This document shows positions 25,639 to 36,251 of a stretch of DNA of 64,000 nucleotides, one piece after another (the first letter of the stretch is position 1; each line of letters begins with the position of its first letter). The notes below the pieces were generated by a model. That model searched no databases. It saw nothing but the letters and a program-made list of their open reading frames with translations, and was not told the DNA's origin. The DNA is from ZC4RG30 sp049841155 (GTDB taxonomy: Bacteria; Pseudomonadota; Gammaproteobacteria; Steroidobacterales; Steroidobacteraceae), in assembly GCA_049841155.1 (NCBI GenBank), contig JASGHI010000004.1:310001-374000 (forward strand). Direction: 5' to 3'. The position numbers and the translations under genes are program-made.

Positions 25639-27726
25639 ATGCCTCGTGCCACGCCCCTGGAGCGTTATCGGAACATCGGCATTTCCGCGCATATTGATGC
25701 CGGGAAGACGACGACGACCGAGCGCATCCTTTTCTACACGGGCGTTTCGCACAAGCTGGGCGAGGTCCATGACGGCGCGGCCGTGATGGACTACATGGAG
25801 CAGGAGCAGGAGCGTGGCATCACGATCACCTCCGCCGCGACCACCTGCTTCTGGAAGGGGATGGACAACAACTTCCCCCAGCACCGCATCAATATCATCG
25901 ATACCCCGGGCCACGTCGATTTCACCATCGAGGTGGAGCGTTCGTTGCGGGTGCTGGACAGCGCCGTGGCGCTGTTCGATTCGGTGGCTGGTGTGCAGCC
26001 GCAGTCCGAGACCGTGTGGCGGCAGATGAACCGCTACCATGTGCCGCGCGTGGCCTTCGTCAACAAGATGGACCGCGCCGGCGCGAATTTCCTGCGCGTG
26101 GTGGAGATGATCCGCACGCGCCTACGTGCCAATCCCGTGGCCATCCAGCTGCCCATCGGCGCCGAAGACACCTTCGCGGGCGTGGTCGACCTGGTCAAGA
26201 TGAAGGCCATCTACTGGGACATGGAAACCCAGGGGATGAAGTTCGAGTACCGCGAGATTCCCGCCGAGCTCAGGGGTGAGGCCGAGGAATACCGCGCCAA
26301 GATGGTCGAGGCCGCCGCCGAAGGCGACGATGCGCTCACCGAGAAATTCCTCGAAGGTCAGGCGCTTTCGGACGAAGAGATCAAGCGCGGCCTCAAGGCA
26401 CGCTCGCTGAAGAACGAGATCGTGCTGTGCATGTGCGGCACCGCGTTCAAGAACAAGGGCGTGCAGGCGCTGCTCGACGCGGTCATCGAATACATGCCGT
26501 CGCCGGTGGAAATGCCGCCTACCAAGGGGCTGGACGAGGATGGCGAGGTGATCACCCGCGAAGCCAGCGACGACGCGCCGTTCGCCGCGCTGGCCTTCAA
26601 GATCCTCAACGATCCCTTCGTCGGCAGCCTGACCTTCTTCCGCGTCTATTCCGGTGTGCTGAAGTCGGGCGACACCGTCTTCGTGTCCGGCAAGGGCAAG
26701 AAGGAGCGCATCGGCCGCCTGCTGCAGATGCACGCCAGCGAGCGCAGCGACGTCAAGGAAGTCTGCGCCGGCGACATCGCCGCCGCCGTGGGCCTCAAGG
26801 ATGTGGGCACCGGCGATACACTGTGCGATCCGGCCAAGCCCATCACCCTCGAGAAGATGGTGATCCCGGTGCCGGTGATCGCCGTGGCGGTGGAGCCGAA
26901 GACCAAGATCGACCAGGAGAAGATGGGTCTTGCGCTGCAGCGCCTGGCGAAGGAGGACCCTTCCTTCCGCGTGCACACGGATGAGGAGTCGGGCCAGACC
27001 ATCATCTCCGGCATGGGCGAGCTGCACCTGGAGATCATCGTCGACCGCATGAAGCGCGAGTTCAACGTCGCGGCCAATGTGGGCAAGCCGCAGGTGGCCT
27101 ACCGCGAGACGCTGCGCGCCACGGTCGAATCCGAAGGCAAGCACGTCAAGCAGTCGGGCGGCCGCGGCCAGTACGGCCACGTCTGGCTCAAGCTCGAACC
27201 CAACGAGGCGGGCAAGGGCATCGAATTCATCAACGGCATCGTCGGCGGCTCGGTGCCGCGCGAGTTCATTCCCGCCGTGGAGAAGGGCGTCAAGGAAGCC
27301 GCGGAGACCGGCGTGATCGCCGGTTACCCCGTGGTCGACGTGAAAGTGACGCTGTTCGACGGCTCCTACCACGACGTGGATTCGGACGAAATCTCGTTCC
27401 GCATGGCGGCGATTTTCGGTTTCAAGGATGGCTTCCAGCAGGCCCGCCCCGTGATCCTCGAGCCCATCATGAAGGTCGAGGTCGTGACGCCCGAGGAGTA
27501 CATGGGCGATGTGATCGGCGACCTCAACCGCCGCCGCGGCCAGATCCAGGGCATGGAAGACACGCCCGCAGGCAAGACGGTGACCGCCGAGGTGCCGCTG
27601 GCCGAGATGTTCGGTTACGCGACCAATGTGCGCTCGATGAGCCAGGGCCGCGCAACGTACACGATGGAATTTTCCAGGTATCAGGAGGTCCCGGCGAACG
27701 TCGCCGAGGCCATCATCAGGCATTAG
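25639..27726 (+). CDS. fusA: elongation factor G
   Basis: 695 aa translocation GTPase. Motifs are G1 AHIDAGKTTTTERIL, switch II DTPGHVDFT, G4 NKMDR and domain IV with QSGGRGQYGHVW. All five domains are full length. It catalyses translocation and ribosome recycling. It lies in str between rpsG and tuf copy 2. Confidence 0.97.
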   Translation: MPRATPLERYRNIGISAHIDAGKTTTTERILFYTGVSHKLGEVHDGAAVMDYMEQEQERGITITSAATTCFWKGMDNNFPQHRINIIDTPGHVDFTIEVERSLRVLDSAVALFDSVAGVQPQSETVWRQMNRYHVPRVAFVNKMDRAGANFLRVVEMIRTRLRANPVAIQLPIGAEDTFAGVVDLVKMKAIYWDMETQGMKFEYREIPAELRGEAEEYRAKMVEAAAEGDDALTEKFLEGQALSDEEIKRGLKARSLKNEIVLCMCGTAFKNKGVQALLDAVIEYMPSPVEMPPTKGLDEDGEVITREASDDAPFAALAFKILNDPFVGSLTFFRVYSGVLKSGDTVFVSGKGKKERIGRLLQMHASERSDVKEVCAGDIAAAVGLKDVGTGDTLCDPAKPITLEKMVIPVPVIAVAVEPKTKIDQEKMGLALQRLAKEDPSFRVHTDEESGQTIISGMGELHLEIIVDRMKREFNVAANVGKPQVAYRETLRATVESEGKHVKQSGGRGQYGHVWLKLEPNEAGKGIEFINGIVGGSVPREFIPAVEKGVKEAAETGVIAGYPVVDVKVTLFDGSYHDVDSDEISFRMAAIFGFKDGFQQARPVILEPIMKVEVVTPEEYMGDVIGDLNRRRGQIQGMEDTPAGKTVTAEVPLAEMFGYATNVRSMSQGRATYTMEFSRYQEVPANVAEAIIRH

Positions 27727-27762
27727 TTTCAGAGTCTTTGAACCCCGCCGGAGGCGTAGACC

Positions 27763-28953
<1,191 letters not shown>

Positions 28954-28965
28954 GGCGGACTTTCC

Positions 28966-29277
28966 ATGGCCAATCAGAACATTCGTATCCGCCTGAAGGC
29001 ATTCGATCACCGGTTGATCGATACTTCGGCGCGTGAAATCGTCGAGACCGCCAAGCGCACCGGCGCGACGGTGCGCGGCCCGGTGCCGCTGCCGACGAAG
29101 ATGGAGCGCTTCACGGTGCTGGTCTCGCCGCATGGCGACAAGGATGCGCGCGACCAGTTCGAGCTGCGCACCCACAAGCGCCTGATGGACATCCTCGATC
29201 CCACGGACAAGACGGTGGACGCGCTGATGAAGCTCGAGCTGCCGGCCGGCGTGGACGTCCAGATCAAGCTGAATTAG
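28966..29277 (+). CDS. rpsJ: 30S ribosomal protein S10 / NusE
   Basis: 103 aa. Motifs QNIRIRLKAFDHRLID and TGATVRGPVPLPTKMERFTVL are canonical. It serves in the 30S head and, as NusE, in antitermination with NusB and NusG. It is 12 nt after tuf and so probably cotranscribed with str; the rest of the S10 operon is separated by 227 nt with its own promoter. Confidence 0.97.
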   Translation: MANQNIRIRLKAFDHRLIDTSAREIVETAKRTGATVRGPVPLPTKMERFTVLVSPHGDKDARDQFELRTHKRLMDILDPTDKTVDALMKLELPAGVDVQIKLN

Positions 29278-29290
29278 TTCACAGCTTGAG

Positions 29291-29319
29291 TTGATCCGGG
29301 GCGCGCAGCCCACTATACT
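29291..29319 (+). promoter_or_regulatory. sigma70 promoter of the rplC (S10) operon
   Basis: TTGATC at 29291-29296, a 17-bp spacer and TATACT at 29314-29319. It lies between rpsJ and rplC, about 185 nt before rplC. Confidence 0.65.
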
Positions 29320-29327
29320 GCGCGCCC
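29299..29327 (+). terminator. inverted repeat after rpsJ, overlapping the rplC promoter
   Basis: GGGCGCGCAG (29299-29308) pairs perfectly with CTGCGCGCCC (29318-29327) around a 9-nt loop; TTT follows. The -10 box lies in the loop and right arm. It could end str transcripts and/or regulate the promoter. Confidence 0.5.
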
Positions 29328-29373
29328 TTTCGCCGTGGGCTCGTCCCGCGGCCCGCGTTTTCGAATGCGGAAT

Positions 29374-29476
29374 CGGGAACGGTTGGCAGCCCCGGGCACG
29401 GGCAGCCAAGACCACTCGAGCCAGGTAACCCACTGATTTCACAGGGGTTGCCTCTCCAGTGTTCGCGCCGTTCCCG
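29374..29476 (+). promoter_or_regulatory. structured rplC leader RNA
   Basis: An outer 9-bp helix (29374-29382 with 29468-29476, CGGGAACGG/CCGTTCCCG) encloses two hairpins. The first is 29383-29409: TTGGC-A-GCCC with GGGC-A-GCCAA, having one A/A mismatch. The second is 29424-29452: GGTAACCC with GGGTTGCC. It ends 28 nt before rplC. A ribosomal-protein leader, perhaps L4-responsive as in E. coli, is inferred from position. Confidence 0.5.
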
Positions 29477-29504
29477 GCCGCTGGGTCGAACAGAGGAATT
29501 TGAG

Positions 29505-30203
29505 ATGACTATCGGTCTGGTCGGCCGCAAGTGCGGCATGACGCGAGTTTTCACCGACGCCGGCGAGTCCATCCCGGTGACCGTCGTGGAAGTGCTCGCC
29601 AATCGCGTCACGCAGGTCAAGGGTGAGGCGGACGGCTATCGCGCCATCCAGGTGACCTATGGCAAGCGCCGCCCGCAGCTGCTTTCCAAGGCGGTGGCGG
29701 GGCACTATGCCAAGGCCAAGGTCGAGCCGGGCCGTTCGCTGGTGGAGTTCCGCCTCGAAGCCAATGAGGCCGCCGACGTGCAGCCGGGCGCCGAGTTCAC
29801 CGCCGAGCTCTTCAAGGCCGGCCAGCTGGTGGATGTCACCGGCACCACCATCGGCAAGGGCTACGCAGGCGTGATGAAGCGCCACAACTTCAGTGGCGGC
29901 CCCGCCTCGCACGGTCATTCGGTCACGCATCGCGCCCCGGGTTCCATCGGCCAGCGCCAGACGCCGGGCCGCGTGTTCCCCGGCAAGCGCATGTCCGGCC
30001 ACATGGGTGTGGTGCGCCGCACCACCGAGAACCTGCGCGTCGTCGAGATCGACGCCCAGCGCAACCTGCTGCTGATCAGCGGCGCCGTGCCCGGTTCCGA
30101 GGGCGGCGAAGTGATCGTCCGGCCGTCCGTGAAGGCCGCCCGTCTGGCCCGGCGCAAGAGCATTGCGCCGACCAAGAAGGCCGACGCCAAGGGCAAGAAG
30201 TAA
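29505..30203 (+). CDS. rplC: 50S ribosomal protein L3
   Basis: 232 aa. IGLVGRKCGMTRVFTD and GSIGQRQTPGRVFPGKRMSGHMG are canonical; the Gln in GQRQT is the PrmB methylation position in E. coli. It binds 23S rRNA near the peptidyl transferase centre and starts 50S assembly. ATG at 29505 has AGAGGAATTTG upstream; an upstream in-frame TTG at 29448 falls inside the leader helix and is rejected. The C-terminus has a short Lys-rich tail. Confidence 0.96.
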   Translation: MTIGLVGRKCGMTRVFTDAGESIPVTVVEVLANRVTQVKGEADGYRAIQVTYGKRRPQLLSKAVAGHYAKAKVEPGRSLVEFRLEANEAADVQPGAEFTAELFKAGQLVDVTGTTIGKGYAGVMKRHNFSGGPASHGHSVTHRAPGSIGQRQTPGRVFPGKRMSGHMGVVRRTTENLRVVEIDAQRNLLLISGAVPGSEGGEVIVRPSVKAARLARRKSIAPTKKADAKGKK

Positions 30204-30213
30204 GGGCTAACGC

Positions 30214-30819
30214 ATGAAGCTCAAAGTCGCCAATGGCGGCGCTGAACTGGCGGTCTCCGAGACCACCTTCGGCGCCGAATACAACGAAGCGCTGGTGCAC
30301 CAGCTGGTCGTGGCCTACATGGCCGCGGGCCGCTCCGGCACCAAGCGCCAGAAGAGCCGCGCCGAAGTGCGTGGCGGCGGCCGCAAGCCGCATTCGCAGA
30401 AGGGCACGGGTTCGGCGCGCGCCGGTTCCAGCCGCAGCCCCATCTGGGTGGGTGGCGGCCGCGCCTTCGCTGCGCGTCCGCGCAACTACGAGCAGAAGGT
30501 CAACCGCAAGATGTACCGCGCCGGCATCCGCTCGATGCTCGGGCAGCTGGTGCGCACCGACCGCTTCGTGGTCGCGCAGGAATTCAGCGTGGCCGAGCCG
30601 CGCACCAAGGCGCTCACCGCGAAGCTCAAGGACCTGTCGCTCGACAACGTGCTGATCGTGGTCGAGGCGCATGACGAGAACCTGCTGCTGGCGGCGCGCA
30701 ACCTGCCCTATGTCGACGTGATCACCGTGTCGGAAATCAACCCGGTTTCGCTGGCCGCGCACGACAAGGTGCTGGCCACCGTCGGCGCCGTGAAGCTGAT
30801 CGAGGAGCGCCTGCAATGA
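30214..30819 (+). CDS. rplD: 50S ribosomal protein L4
   Basis: 201 aa. The rRNA-binding loop with SRAEVRGGGRKPHSQKGTG and GRAFAARPRNY lines the exit tunnel near macrolide sites. In E. coli L4 represses S10 transcription and translation through the leader. Its stop overlaps rplW (ATGA). Confidence 0.97.
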   Translation: MKLKVANGGAELAVSETTFGAEYNEALVHQLVVAYMAAGRSGTKRQKSRAEVRGGGRKPHSQKGTGSARAGSSRSPIWVGGGRAFAARPRNYEQKVNRKMYRAGIRSMLGQLVRTDRFVVAQEFSVAEPRTKALTAKLKDLSLDNVLIVVEAHDENLLLAARNLPYVDVITVSEINPVSLAAHDKVLATVGAVKLIEERLQ

Positions 30820-31121
30820 GCCGCGAGCGTCTCGCCACCGTGCTGGTGGCCCCGCACATCACCGAGAAGACGGCGCTGGCCATGCAGAACGCCAACCAGT
30901 ACGCCTTCCGCGTGCGCCGCGATGCCAGCAAGACCGAGGTCAAGCAGGCCGTCGAGCTGATGTTCGAGGTCAAGGTCGCCGGCGTGCAGGTGGTGAACGA
31001 GCCGGGCAAGTCGCGCCGCTTCGGCGCGCGCACCGGCCGCACCCAGGACTGGAAGAAGGCTTACGTGCGTCTGGCCGACGGCCAGGCGATCGACTACGAA
31101 GCCCAGGCGAAGAAGAAGTAA
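30816..31121 (+). CDS. rplW: 50S ribosomal protein L23
   Basis: 101 aa. It sits at the tunnel exit and docks trigger factor and SRP. APHITEKTALAMQN and FGARTGRTQDWKKAYVRLADG are typical. Overlaps rplD by 4 nt; rplB begins 12 nt later. Confidence 0.96.
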   Translation: MSRERLATVLVAPHITEKTALAMQNANQYAFRVRRDASKTEVKQAVELMFEVKVAGVQVVNEPGKSRRFGARTGRTQDWKKAYVRLADGQAIDYEAQAKKK

Positions 31122-31133
31122 GGGTAAGCGCTC

Positions 31134-31959
<826 letters not shown>

Positions 31960-31962
31960 GCT

Positions 31963-32238
31963 GTGCCACGTTCTCTGAAGAAGGGGCCGTTCATCGATCT
32001 GCACCTGGCGAAGAAGGTGGAGACGGCCGTCGCCAAGAACGACCGCAAGCCGATCAAGACCTGGTCGCGCCGGTCGATGGTGATTCCGGAAATGGTTGGT
32101 CTCACCATCGCCGTGCACAACGGCAAGCAGCACGTGCCCGTGCTGGTCACCGAGAACATGGTCGGCCACAAGCTCGGCGAGTTCTCGCCGACGCGGGTTT
32201 TCAAGGGCCACGGCGGCGACAAGAAAGTCTCCGCCTGA
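31963..32238 (+). CDS. rpsS: 30S ribosomal protein S19
   Basis: 91 aa, start GTG (PRSLKKGPFIDLHLAKKVE). The ribosome-binding site GGAGGAAG lies in the rplB tail. KTWSRRSMVIPEMVGLTIAVHNG is canonical. It contacts 16S rRNA in the 30S head and the A-site finger. Confidence 0.96.
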   Translation: MPRSLKKGPFIDLHLAKKVETAVAKNDRKPIKTWSRRSMVIPEMVGLTIAVHNGKQHVPVLVTENMVGHKLGEFSPTRVFKGHGGDKKVSA

Positions 32239-32246
32239 GGTTGATC

Positions 32247-32588
32247 ATGCAGACGTATTCCAAACTCAAGTACGCGCACATCTCGCCGCAGAAGGTCCGC
32301 CTGGTGGCCGACCTGGTGCGCGGCAAGCGGGTGGGCCTGGCGCTCTCCGAGCTGCGCTTCATGCCGAAGAAGGGCGCCGATCTGGTGCTCAAGGCGCTGG
32401 AGTCCGCGGTGGCCAATGCCGAGCACAACCACGGCGCCGACATCGACGAGCTGAAGGTGTCGCGCATCGAGGTCGACGTTGCGCCGCTGCTCAAGCGCTT
32501 CCAGGCGCGTGCCAAGGGGCGCGGCAACCGCATCGTCAAGCGTTCGAGCCACATCACCGTGCACGTCAGCGACGGCAGGAAGGAATAA
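32247..32588 (+). CDS. rplV: 50S ribosomal protein L22
   Basis: 113 aa. YAHISPQKVRLVADLVRGK begins the family domain; the beta-hairpin FQARAKGRGNRIVKRSSHITV reaches into the exit tunnel near macrolide sites. ATG at 32247. By chance the aberrant rplB frame stays open into rplV, which can produce a false 484-aa fusion call. Confidence 0.95.
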   Translation: MQTYSKLKYAHISPQKVRLVADLVRGKRVGLALSELRFMPKKGADLVLKALESAVANAEHNHGADIDELKVSRIEVDVAPLLKRFQARAKGRGNRIVKRSSHITVHVSDGRKE

Positions 32589-32592
32589 GCGC

Positions 32593-33300
32593 ATGGGCCA
32601 GAAGGTCAATCCGCTGGGCATTCGCCTCGGCATCACCCGTGACTGGATGTCCAAGTGGTACGCGGGCAAGAAGCAGTTCGCGACCCAGATCCACACGGAT
32701 TTCCGCGTCCGCGAGTTCCTGCGCAAGAAGCTCGCCGATGCTTCGGTGAGCCGCGTGCACATCGAGCGCGCCGCGCGCAAGGTCAACGTCACCATCCACA
32801 CCGCCCGTCCCGGCATCGTGATCGGCAAGAAGGGTGAGGACATCGAGAAGCTGCGCGCCGAGACGGCCCGCCTGGTCGGCATGCCGGTGGGCGATGTGCG
32901 CCTGAACGTCGCCGAGATCCGCAAGCCGGAGCTGGATTCGCAGCTGGTGGCCGAAGGCATCGCGCAGCAGATCGAAAAGCGCGTGATGTTCCGCCGCGCC
33001 ATGAAGCGCGCCGTGATGAGCACCATGCGCAGCGGTGCGCTGGGCGTGAAGGTGCGCCTGTCCGGCCGCCTCAACGGTTCGGAGATCGCGCGCACAGAAT
33101 GGAGCCGCGAGGGCCGCATCCCGCTGCACACCTACCGCGCCGACATCGACTACGGCACGGCCGAGGCGCGCACCACGTACGGCGTGATCGGCGTGAAGGT
33201 GTGGATCTTCAAGGGCGAGGTCTTCGACCAGGCTCCGGAAGTCGTCGAAGAGCCGGCCACCGAAGCTGCGGCGCCCGCCGCACCGGCGCCGGTGGCCTGA
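32593..33300 (+). CDS. rpsC: 30S ribosomal protein S3
   Basis: 235 aa. GQKVNPLGIRLGITRDW start, KH domain GIVIGKKGEDIEKL, and the mRNA-entry helicase residues RxxR near GRLNGSEIARTEW. The C-terminus carries an Ala/Pro/Glu-rich tail (EEPATEAAAPAAPAPVA). ATG at 32593 chosen by homology. Confidence 0.96.
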   Translation: MGQKVNPLGIRLGITRDWMSKWYAGKKQFATQIHTDFRVREFLRKKLADASVSRVHIERAARKVNVTIHTARPGIVIGKKGEDIEKLRAETARLVGMPVGDVRLNVAEIRKPELDSQLVAEGIAQQIEKRVMFRRAMKRAVMSTMRSGALGVKVRLSGRLNGSEIARTEWSREGRIPLHTYRADIDYGTAEARTTYGVIGVKVWIFKGEVFDQAPEVVEEPATEAAAPAAPAPVA

Positions 33301-33311
33301 GGTAAGGAATC

Positions 33312-33725
33312 ATGCTGCAACCCAAGCGAACCAAGTATCGCAAGCAGTTCAAGGGCCGCAACCGGGGCCTCGCCCAGCGCGGCAGCAGCGTCGCGTTCGG
33401 CGAGTTCGGGCTCAAGGCCACCGAGCGTGCGCGCATGACCGCGCGCGAGATCGAGGCCGCGCGCCGCGCCATGGCCCGCGCCGTGAAGCGCGGTGGCCAG
33501 ATCTGGGTGCGCGTGTTCCCGGACGTGCCGATCACCAAGAAGCCGCTGGAAGTGCGCATGGGCGCGGGCAAGGGCGGCGTCGAGTACTGGGTCGCCAAGA
33601 TCCAGCCCGGCAAGATCCTTTTCGAGATGGAAGGCGTGCCCGAGGCACAGGCCCGTGAGGCGTTCCGCCTCGCCGGCGCCAAGCTGTCGGTGGCCACGTC
33701 CTTCGTCAAGCGGCAGGTGCGCTGA
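33312..33725 (+). CDS. rplP: 50S ribosomal protein L16
   Basis: 137 aa. MLQPKRTKYRKQFKGRN and VRVFPDVPITKKPLEVRMG are canonical; it organises the A-site tRNA region of 23S rRNA. The TGA overlaps the rpmC ATG by one base. Confidence 0.96.
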   Translation: MLQPKRTKYRKQFKGRNRGLAQRGSSVAFGEFGLKATERARMTAREIEAARRAMARAVKRGGQIWVRVFPDVPITKKPLEVRMGAGKGGVEYWVAKIQPGKILFEMEGVPEAQAREAFRLAGAKLSVATSFVKRQVR

Positions 33726-33928
33726 TGAAAGCGAGTGATCTGAGAAGCAAGGGCGCGGCGGACCTCAACGCCGAGCTGCTGAACCTGCGCAAGGAGCAGT
33801 TCGCGCTGCGCCTGCAGCGCGCCACGGGCCAGAGCCCGAAGCCGGACCAGTTCGGCAAGGTGCGCCGCAACATCGCGCGTTTGAAGACCGTGCAGCGCGA
33901 GCTGCGCGCGAAGACCGGAGGCAAGTAA
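33725..33928 (+). CDS. rpmC: 50S ribosomal protein L29
   Basis: 67 aa helical hairpin protein near the tunnel exit. MKASDLRSKGAADLNAELL and RRNIARLKTVQREL match the family. Overlaps rplP by one base (TGATG); rpsQ follows. Confidence 0.95.
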   Translation: MKASDLRSKGAADLNAELLNLRKEQFALRLQRATGQSPKPDQFGKVRRNIARLKTVQRELRAKTGGK

Positions 33929-33931
33929 TCC

Positions 33932-34210
33932 ATGGCCACTGAAACGGCAGCCGCCGAGAAAGTGCAGCGCACGCTGACCGGCACCGTCGTCAGCAGCAAG
34001 ACCGCGAAGACCATCGCGGTGGAGATCGAGCGCGTGCTCAAGCATCCGCGCTACGGCAAGTACATCCGCCGCACCACGCGCCTGCTCGCCCACGATGAGG
34101 CCGGCGAGGCGCGCGAGGGCGATACGGTGACCATTTCCCAGTGCCGGCCGATCTCGCGCCGCAAGTCCTGGCAGCTCGTCTCGGTCGTCGAGCGCGCGGT
34201 CAAGGTCTAA
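33932..34210 (+). CDS. rpsQ: 30S ribosomal protein S17
   Basis: 92 aa OB-fold protein, early 16S rRNA binder. RTLTGTVVSSKTAKTIAVEIER and DTVTISQCRPISRRKSWQLV are typical. Last gene of the S10 group. Confidence 0.95.
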   Translation: MATETAAAEKVQRTLTGTVVSSKTAKTIAVEIERVLKHPRYGKYIRRTTRLLAHDEAGEAREGDTVTISQCRPISRRKSWQLVSVVERAVKV

Positions 34211-34232
34211 AGAACCTGAAGGTGGGTGCAAG

Positions 34233-34601
34233 ATGATCCAGATGCAGACAGTCCTGAATGCCGCGGACAACAGCGGCGCCAAGACCCTGATGTGCATCAA
34301 GGTGCTGGGCGGTTCGCACCGGCGCTATGCGACCGTGGGCGACGTGATCAAGGTCAGCGTCCAGGACGCGATCCCGCGCGGCAAGGTCAAGAAGGGCGAG
34401 GTGTATGACGCCGTGGTCGTGCGCACCGCCTTCGGCGTGCGGCGTCCAGACGGCTCGCTGATCCGTTTCGACGGCAACGCGGCCGTGCTGCTGAACCAGA
34501 AGCTCGAGCCCATCGGCACGCGCATCTTCGGGCCGGTGACGCGCGAGCTGCGCACCGTGCGCTTCATGAAGATCATCTCGCTGGCGCCGGAAGTGCTGTA
34601 A
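34233..34601 (+). CDS. rplN: 50S ribosomal protein L14
   Basis: 122 aa, exact family length. MIQMQTVLNAADNSGAKTLM and RFDGNAAVLLNQKLEPIGTRIFGPV are canonical. It bridges subunits with L19 and is the docking point for silencing factor RsfS. First gene of the spc group; only 22 nt after rpsQ, so S10-spc read-through is likely. Confidence 0.97.
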   Translation: MIQMQTVLNAADNSGAKTLMCIKVLGGSHRRYATVGDVIKVSVQDAIPRGKVKKGEVYDAVVVRTAFGVRRPDGSLIRFDGNAAVLLNQKLEPIGTRIFGPVTRELRTVRFMKIISLAPEVL

Positions 34602-34613
34602 AGGTCGAAGGAA

Positions 34614-34934
34614 ATGAAGAAGCTTCGCAAAGGCGATGAAGTAGTGGTGCTGTCCGGCAAGGACAAGGGCCGCCGTGGCGCGATCCTGCAGGTGCTGCCG
34701 GATGGCCGCCTGGTGGTCGAGGGCGTGAACGTGGCCAAGAAGCACCAGCGCGCCAATCCGCAGCGCAACATCCAGGGCGGCATCCTCGAAAAGGAAATGT
34801 CGCTGCACGTGTCGAAGGTCGCGATCTGGAACCCCGGCAGCGCCAAGGGCGACCGCGTGGGCGTGAAGACGCTGGCCGACGGCAAGCGTGTGCGCTTCCT
34901 CAAGTCGAACGCCGAAGTGCTCGACGTCAAGTAA
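34614..34934 (+). CDS. rplX: 50S ribosomal protein L24
   Basis: 106 aa. The KOW motif KGDEVVVLSGKDKGRRGAIL starts the protein. It is an assembly initiator near the tunnel exit. ATG 12 nt after rplN. Confidence 0.96.
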   Translation: MKKLRKGDEVVVLSGKDKGRRGAILQVLPDGRLVVEGVNVAKKHQRANPQRNIQGGILEKEMSLHVSKVAIWNPGSAKGDRVGVKTLADGKRVRFLKSNAEVLDVK

Positions 34935-34945
34935 CGGGCAGGATC

Positions 34946-35485
34946 ATGAGCAGGTTGCAGGAATACTATCGCGATACGGTTGTGCCCCGTCTTACCAAGG
35001 ACCTGGGGCTCAAGAACCCGATGCAGGTGCCGAAGATCACCAAGATCACGGTGAACATGGGCGTGGGCGAGGCCGTGGCCGACCGCAAGGTGGTCGATGC
35101 CGCCGCCGGCGACCTTGCCAAGATCACCGGCCAGAAGCCGCTGATCACCAAGTCGAAGAAGGCCATCGCGTCGTTCAAGCTGCGCGAGAACCTGCCGATC
35201 GGCGCCAAGGTCACGCTGCGCGGCAAGCGCATGTACGAGTTCCTCGACCGCCTGGTGACGATCGCCATGCCGCGCATCCGCGACTTCCGCGGCGTGTCGG
35301 CGCGCGCCTTCGACGGCCGCGGCAACTACACGCTCGGCGTGAAGGAACAGATCATCTTCCCCGAGATCCAGTACGACCAGATCGACCAGCTGCGTGGCAT
35401 GGACATCACCATCACCACGACGGCCGTGAGCGATGCCCACGGACGTGCGCTGCTCGAGGCATTCAACTTCCCGTTCCGCAAGTAA
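34946..35485 (+). CDS. rplE: 50S ribosomal protein L5
   Basis: 179 aa. Binds 5S rRNA and contacts P-site tRNA. VPKITKITVNMGVGEAVADRK and FPEIQYDQIDQLRGMDITI are canonical. Confidence 0.97.
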   Translation: MSRLQEYYRDTVVPRLTKDLGLKNPMQVPKITKITVNMGVGEAVADRKVVDAAAGDLAKITGQKPLITKSKKAIASFKLRENLPIGAKVTLRGKRMYEFLDRLVTIAMPRIRDFRGVSARAFDGRGNYTLGVKEQIIFPEIQYDQIDQLRGMDITITTTAVSDAHGRALLEAFNFPFRK

Positions 35486-35522
35486 GCGGCAACGGCAGAA
35501 CGGGTACAGAGGACCGACAGGC

Positions 35523-35828
35523 ATGGCCAAGACAAGCATGGTCGAACGCGAGAAGCGCCGGGAAAAGACGGCGCAGAAGTACGCGAAGAAGCGCGCGGAG
35601 CTCAAGGAGCTGATCCGCAGCCCGGGCACGTCCGACGAGGCGCGCGCCGCGGCGCAGGTGAAGCTGCAGAAGCTGCCGCGCGACGCGAGCCCGACCCGCG
35701 GCCGCAACCGCTGCGCCCTCACGGGCCGGCCGCGCGGTGTCTATCGCAAGTTCGGCCTGGCCCGCACCAAGATCCGCGAGGTTGCCAATCGCGGCGAGAT
35801 CCCCGGCCTCGTCAAGGCGAGCTGGTAG
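35523..35828 (+). CDS. rpsN: 30S ribosomal protein S14, zinc-independent form
   Basis: 101 aa long form. AKTSMVEREKRREKTAQKYAKKR leads to RNRCALTGRPRGVYRKFGLAR, without the CxxC pairs of the short zinc form. ATG at 35523 preferred; upstream in-frame sequence overlaps rplE and is not family-like. Confidence 0.96.
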   Translation: MAKTSMVEREKRREKTAQKYAKKRAELKELIRSPGTSDEARAAAQVKLQKLPRDASPTRGRNRCALTGRPRGVYRKFGLARTKIREVANRGEIPGLVKASW

Positions 35829-35843
35829 GAGGCGTAAGCAAGC

Positions 35844-36239
35844 ATGAGCATGACCGATCCCGTCGCCGATCTGCTGACCCGCATCCGCAATGGTCAGTCC
35901 GCCGGCAAGACGCATGTGAGCATCGACTCGTCCAAGATCAAGCAGGCGATTGTCCGCGTGCTGAAGGACGAGGGCTATGTCAGCGATTTCCACATCGCCA
36001 GTGACACCGGCAAGCCGCGCCTGACGATCGACCTCAAGTATTACGAGGGCCGGCCCGTGATCGACCGCCTGGAGCGCGTGAGCCGTCCCGGCCTGCGCAT
36101 CTACCGCGGCAAGAACGAGTTGCCCAAGGTGCTCGGCGGCATGGGAACGGTGATCGTTTCCACTCCGCAGGGCGTGATGACCGATCGCCAGGCCCGGGCC
36201 ATGGGCCAGGGCGGCGAAGTGCTCTGCATCGTTGCCTAA
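35844..36239 (+). CDS. rpsH: 30S ribosomal protein S8
   Basis: 131 aa. MSMTDPVADLLTRIRNGQ start and GGEVLCIVA end. It binds central-domain 16S rRNA; in E. coli it represses the spc operon by binding the rplE start region. No equivalent site was checked here. Confidence 0.97.
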   Translation: MSMTDPVADLLTRIRNGQSAGKTHVSIDSSKIKQAIVRVLKDEGYVSDFHIASDTGKPRLTIDLKYYEGRPVIDRLERVSRPGLRIYRGKNELPKVLGGMGTVIVSTPQGVMTDRQARAMGQGGEVLCIVA

Positions 36240-36251
36240 GGGTTTGAAGAT

